64,000 bases of DNA from Stomorhina lunata (taxonomy: Eukaryota; Arthropoda; Insecta; Diptera; Rhiniidae): assembly GCA_933228675.1 (NCBI GenBank), contig OW121743.1:14329224-14393223 (forward strand), written 5' to 3'. The translations under genes and the position numbers were made by a program. Of this stretch, positions 60,301 to 64,000 are shown piece after piece. Each line of letters starts with the position of its first letter. Position 1 is the stretch's first letter. The notes beneath the pieces were generated by a model, which was given only the letters and a program-made list of their open reading frames with translations, searched no databases and was not told where the DNA came from.

Positions 60301-61200
60301 TTACTACTTTTTTTAAACTTAACAATTTTCACCCCCTTATTGAAAACTTAAAAATTTTCATCAAAATGATATCAATTTTAAAGTTAAAAGCAAAAACAAG
60401 TTTGTTGAGTTAAAATTTTCACATTTTTCTCCTTTTTTCAAAAAGTACTTTTCTACTACTTTTTTAAGATTCTTAAATTTTTAAAATTTTTTGAAACTTT
60501 TCAAAATTTTTTTTTATTTTCTTCAAATCTGTATTAATAAACAGCAGTCATTTTTTATATGTGAAAACATTAAAGAATTTTCTTCTATTTCTTAAATATC
60601 TACTACCATTTTAAAAAAGTACTTTTAGAACATTTCTTAAATTTTCAAAATATTGTTAAAAATTTACATTTTATTCAAGCATACAACAAAAATTTGTTAA
60701 CTGTGAAACAATTTTCACTTTTTACCCCCTTATTCAGAAAGTACTTTTTAACTACTTTTTTTTAAACTTAAAAATTTCCACCCCCTTATTGAAAATTTAA
60801 AAATTTTGAACAAAATTATATAAATTTTAAAGTTAAAAGCAATAACCAGTTGGCTGAGTTAAAATTTTCCCATTTTACCCCCTTTTACAAAAAGTACTTT
60901 TCTACTACTTTTTTAAAATTCTTAAATTTTTAAAATTTTTTGAAACTTTTCAAAATTTTTTTTGTTATTTTCTTCAAATCTGTATTAATAAATAGCAGTC
61001 ATTAAAAAATTTTCTTCTATTTCTTAAATTTCTACTAACTTTTCAAAAGAGTACCTTTTTGGTACATTTCTTAAATTTTCAAAATAATGTTAAAAATTTA
61101 CATTTTATTCATGCGGAGAACAAAATTTGTTAGCTGTGATACAATTTTCACTTTTTACCCCCTTATTCAAAAAGTACTTTTTTACTACTTTTTTAAAAAA
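57340..61200. repeat. AAAGTACTTT-rich tandem region (about 530-bp and about 450-bp units)
   Basis: TTTCAAAAAGTACTTTT recurs every 100-200 bp. Four large units are anchored on AAAATTTCGAATTTTTTG near 58001, 58553, 59082 and 59616 (spacing 529-552). A second set of about three units is anchored on TTTTCTTCTATTTCTTAAAT near 60125, 60577 and 61010. The short frames over it repeat the same text and are not genes. Confidence 0.85.
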
Positions 61201-62615
61201 CTTAGATTTTTTAAACTTTTTTAAAAACTCAAATTCGCAAATATTTGTTTTATTGCATTACTAGTTTTAGTTATTGATTTTTGTTAAAAATTTAAATATT
61301 TTATTGAGTTTTATATTATTATTTCTTTATATAAGTGAAAAATATTTAGCTACCTCGTGGTTAAGAAAATGATGTATGTGCTCATATATAATTAACATTT
61401 TTTGTAGAAAAGTTTTAGAATCTTTTTTAAATGATATTAAAATTTATTTAATAAGTTAAGTTTTTGTTAAATTCTTTAGAAAATATTTTAAGTTAAGAAA
61501 AATATTTTTTAAATTTTTAAAAAATTTTTAAATTTAAGAGAAAATTTTTTTTGTACAGTTTTCTTGTAGTTTATTAAATTTAAAAAATTTTTTCATAAAT
61601 AATTTTATATAGTAAAATTTATATATAAGTAGAATGTTTGTTTTTTAGATGTTTTAGAATTGGTAAAAAATTATATTAAAATTGAAAACGAAACTTTTAA
61701 AATTGGAAGAATTTAATTTGTGTAAAATATATTAGCAAAAATTTTTTTTTAGATAATTTTAAAACATTGAGATCTATAAAATAATAAGAGAAAATTATTA
61801 AAACTTAGAAATTTTTATTAAGAATTTGTTCAATGTTATTTTTTTAAAAAATTTTTGTTAAAAAGAACGTCCATTTTAAGGCACCCAGAGGTTTAAAAGA
61901 AATTTTAAGATTATTTCTTATTTACAGAAAATTTTAGCCTTAGATTTTGAATTAGATTTAAACATTAAATTTGCTCACAAAAAAAGCTCAAAATATTTTT
62001 ATTTAGAAAAATTTAATTTTTGAAATTTTGAAAATTTTTTTAAAATATAAAAGAGAATTCAAAAATTAGTACTTTACTCATATAATCGCAATAAATAATA
62101 CAAATTTTAAGTAGTTTTCAAAAAAATAAGAAAAAAAATTATTTAAAAATATATTTCAAAAAAATATAAATTATTATATAAAAAAAAACAAAAATTAATA
62201 TAAATATTTATGGTTGTTGCTTAGCTTATTTATTAGTAATTAAGTGTATTTACAAAAAACCAAAAATCATTAGAGAATTTTCATTAAAAATCATTAAGAA
62301 ATTTTCAAGAAAAAAAATTTACACAAAATTTAAAAATCCCAAAAATTATTAAGAAAAACCGTATACATTTTTTAAAATATTATTTAGTTGTTAATTATTA
62401 AAAACATCACATTAAAAATCTTAAAATTTCATTACACTAAATTTGATTAACTTACCTATTCTGAGGATCTCAGAAACATTTCCAAATCTTCCAAAAAAAA
62501 AAAAAAACATCACAAGTTCCTAAAAATCAAACAAAAATTTGAAAACCCATCATTAAAGATATTCTAAATAATCGAATTCAGCTAAAGTATCTCTACAACT
62601 ACACTTTTACTAACG
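61201..62615. other. very AT-rich flank
   Basis: No feature recognised beyond homopolymer-rich AT sequence. Confidence 0.5.
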
Positions 62616-63789
62616 TTCTACTACAGTTCTAACATAGTAGAGCTTTAGTTCCAATAAAGTTCAACTACAGTCCTACTTAAGTACTACTATAATTCTACTA
62701 CAGTTATACTACAGTTATACTATAGTTTTTCTATAGTTATACTATAGCTGTACTACAGTCCAACAACAGTTCTACAACAGTTCTACTACAGTTTTACTAC
62801 AGTAGAACTACAGTCCTAGTATGGTTCTTAAATGGTTTTACTACAGTCCTACTATAGTTATACTATAGCTGTACTACAATTCTACTACAGTTTTACAACA
62901 GTTCTACTACTAATTCTTACTACTTTAGTTGTAATATAGTTTTACTATAGCTGTACTTAAGGTTATACTACAGTTCTACTACAATTCTACTGCAGTCTTA
63001 CTACAGTACTACTATAATTATACTATAGCTGTACTACAGCTCTACTACAGTTCTACAACAGTTCTACTAAAGTTTTATTATAGTAGAACTACAGTACTAC
63101 TATAGTTTTAATATAGTTTTACTATAGTTCTACTACAGTACTACTATAGTTATACTATAGCTGTACTACAGTTCTACAACAGTTCTACTACAGTTCTACT
63201 ACAGTTTTACAACAGTTCTACTACAGTAGAACTAGAGTCCTACTATAGTTCTAATGTAGTTTTACTACAGTCCTAATACAGTACTTCTATAGTTATTCTA
63301 TAGCTGTACTACAGTTCTACTACAGTTCCACAGCACTTCTACTACAGTTTAACAACATTTCTACTAAGGTTTTACTACAGTAGAACTACAGTCCTACTAC
63401 AGTTTTAATATAGTTTTACTATAGTTCTACTACAGTACTACTATAGTTATACTATTGTTGTACTACAGTTCAGCAACAGTTCTACTACTGTTTTACTACA
63501 GTAGAACTACAGTCCTACTACTAATTTTAATATAGTTTTACTATTTTCCCACTACAGTTTAACTACAGTTCTACTACAGTTCTACAATAGGTCTACAGCA
63601 GTTCTACCATAGTTTTACTACAGTAGAACTAGAGTCCTACTATAGTTCTAATATGGTTTTACTATAGTCCTACTACAGTACTACTATAATTATACTACAG
63701 TCATACTATAGTTTTACTTTAGCTATACTATAGCTGTACTACAGATCTGCTACAGTTCTACAATATTTCTACTATAGTTTTACTATAGT
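62616..63789. repeat. degenerate 11-bp satellite (TTCTACTACAG type)
   Basis: About 100 diverged units of TTCTACTACAG with CTATAGTT, CTGTACTACAG and AGTAGAACTA variants. A recurrent multi-unit pattern (TTTTACTACAGTAGAACTA, TATACTATAGCTGTACTAC) repeats about every 200 bp, i.e. a loose higher-order structure. Confidence 0.85.
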
Positions 63790-64000
63790 AGAACTAGTTC
63801 TGTTCTAGTTCTGTTCTAGTTCTATTCCAGTTCTGTTCTAGTTCTAGTTCTGTTCTAGTTCTGTTCTAGTTCTGTTCTAGTTCTGTTCTAGTTCTGTTCT
63901 AGTTCTGTTCTAGTTCTGTTCTAGTTCTGTTCTAGTTCTGTTCTAGTTCTGTTCTAGTTCTGTTCTAGTTCTGTTCTAGTTCTGTTCTAGTTCTGTTCTA
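63790..64000. repeat. 11-bp satellite, second array
   Basis: GTTCTAGTTCT units identical to those at 19460-20725, starting directly at the end of the degenerate array and running out of the window. Confidence 0.95.

Noticed and set aside
57085..60316. Small Phe/Lys-rich frames in the 3' flank
   Set aside because: They consist of tandem AT-rich repeat text, recur with the repeats, and show no family resemblance.

Overview
The window looks like a piece of a calyptrate-fly (higher Diptera) genome. The evidence is a conserved multi-exon animal gene with GT-AG introns, RTE, jockey-like and R1/LOA-like non-LTR retrotransposon sequence, a DD41D mariner, hAT-type termini, extreme AT richness, and dispersed fly-type repeats with GTCT/GTCCGTCT runs. 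The species cannot be fixed from sequence alone.

The only supported host gene is on the + strand. Its coding sequence can be joined as 29854..30964, 48233..48568, 48651..49185, 49257..49434 and 50537..51908. All four junctions keep one frame, giving 1176 codons plus stop. The 5' end lies outside the window. The product ends a C2-like domain, then carries a PDZ domain, a Dbl-homology (DH) domain, a PH domain and a long Ser/Thr-rich tail with an acidic end, so it is a predicted Rho-family guanine nucleotide exchange factor with an RGS3-like C2-PDZ front end.

Almost everything else is intron or 3' flank, dominated by tandem repeats. Positions 1-29853 (the upstream intron, if the gene continues leftward) hold several 31-bp and 33-bp minisatellite blocks, 12-bp and 11-bp satellites, a recent 1788-bp tandem duplication, and two 31-bp arrays of opposite orientation. 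The 17.3-kb intron (30965-48232) holds a third such array, a hAT-like foldback element, a 132-bp tandem repeat split by a 5'-truncated RTE retrotransposon, decayed non-LTR fragments, a tRNA-like SINE head, and a TIR-bounded element with a mariner nested in it. The 1.1-kb intron 49435-50536 is filled end to end by a 33-bp minisatellite whose monomers mostly carry a perfect TGACGTCA. The 3' flank (51909-64000) has AAAGCTTT-rich DNA, a 1.2-kb TIR element with spliced-looking segments, an AAAGTACTTT-rich tandem region of about 530-bp units, and a return of the 11-bp satellite at the right edge.

The most interesting patterns are: the intronic minisatellite families share a palindromic TTTTCTATAGAAAA-like core although their monomers differ; the PDZ exon is flanked by kilobase-scale inverted-complementary arrays that could pair in the pre-mRNA; and one intron is made wholly of monomers with CRE octamers and acceptor-like sequence. 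Long open frames over the 33-bp and 12-bp arrays are artefacts of periods divisible by three and are not annotated as genes.
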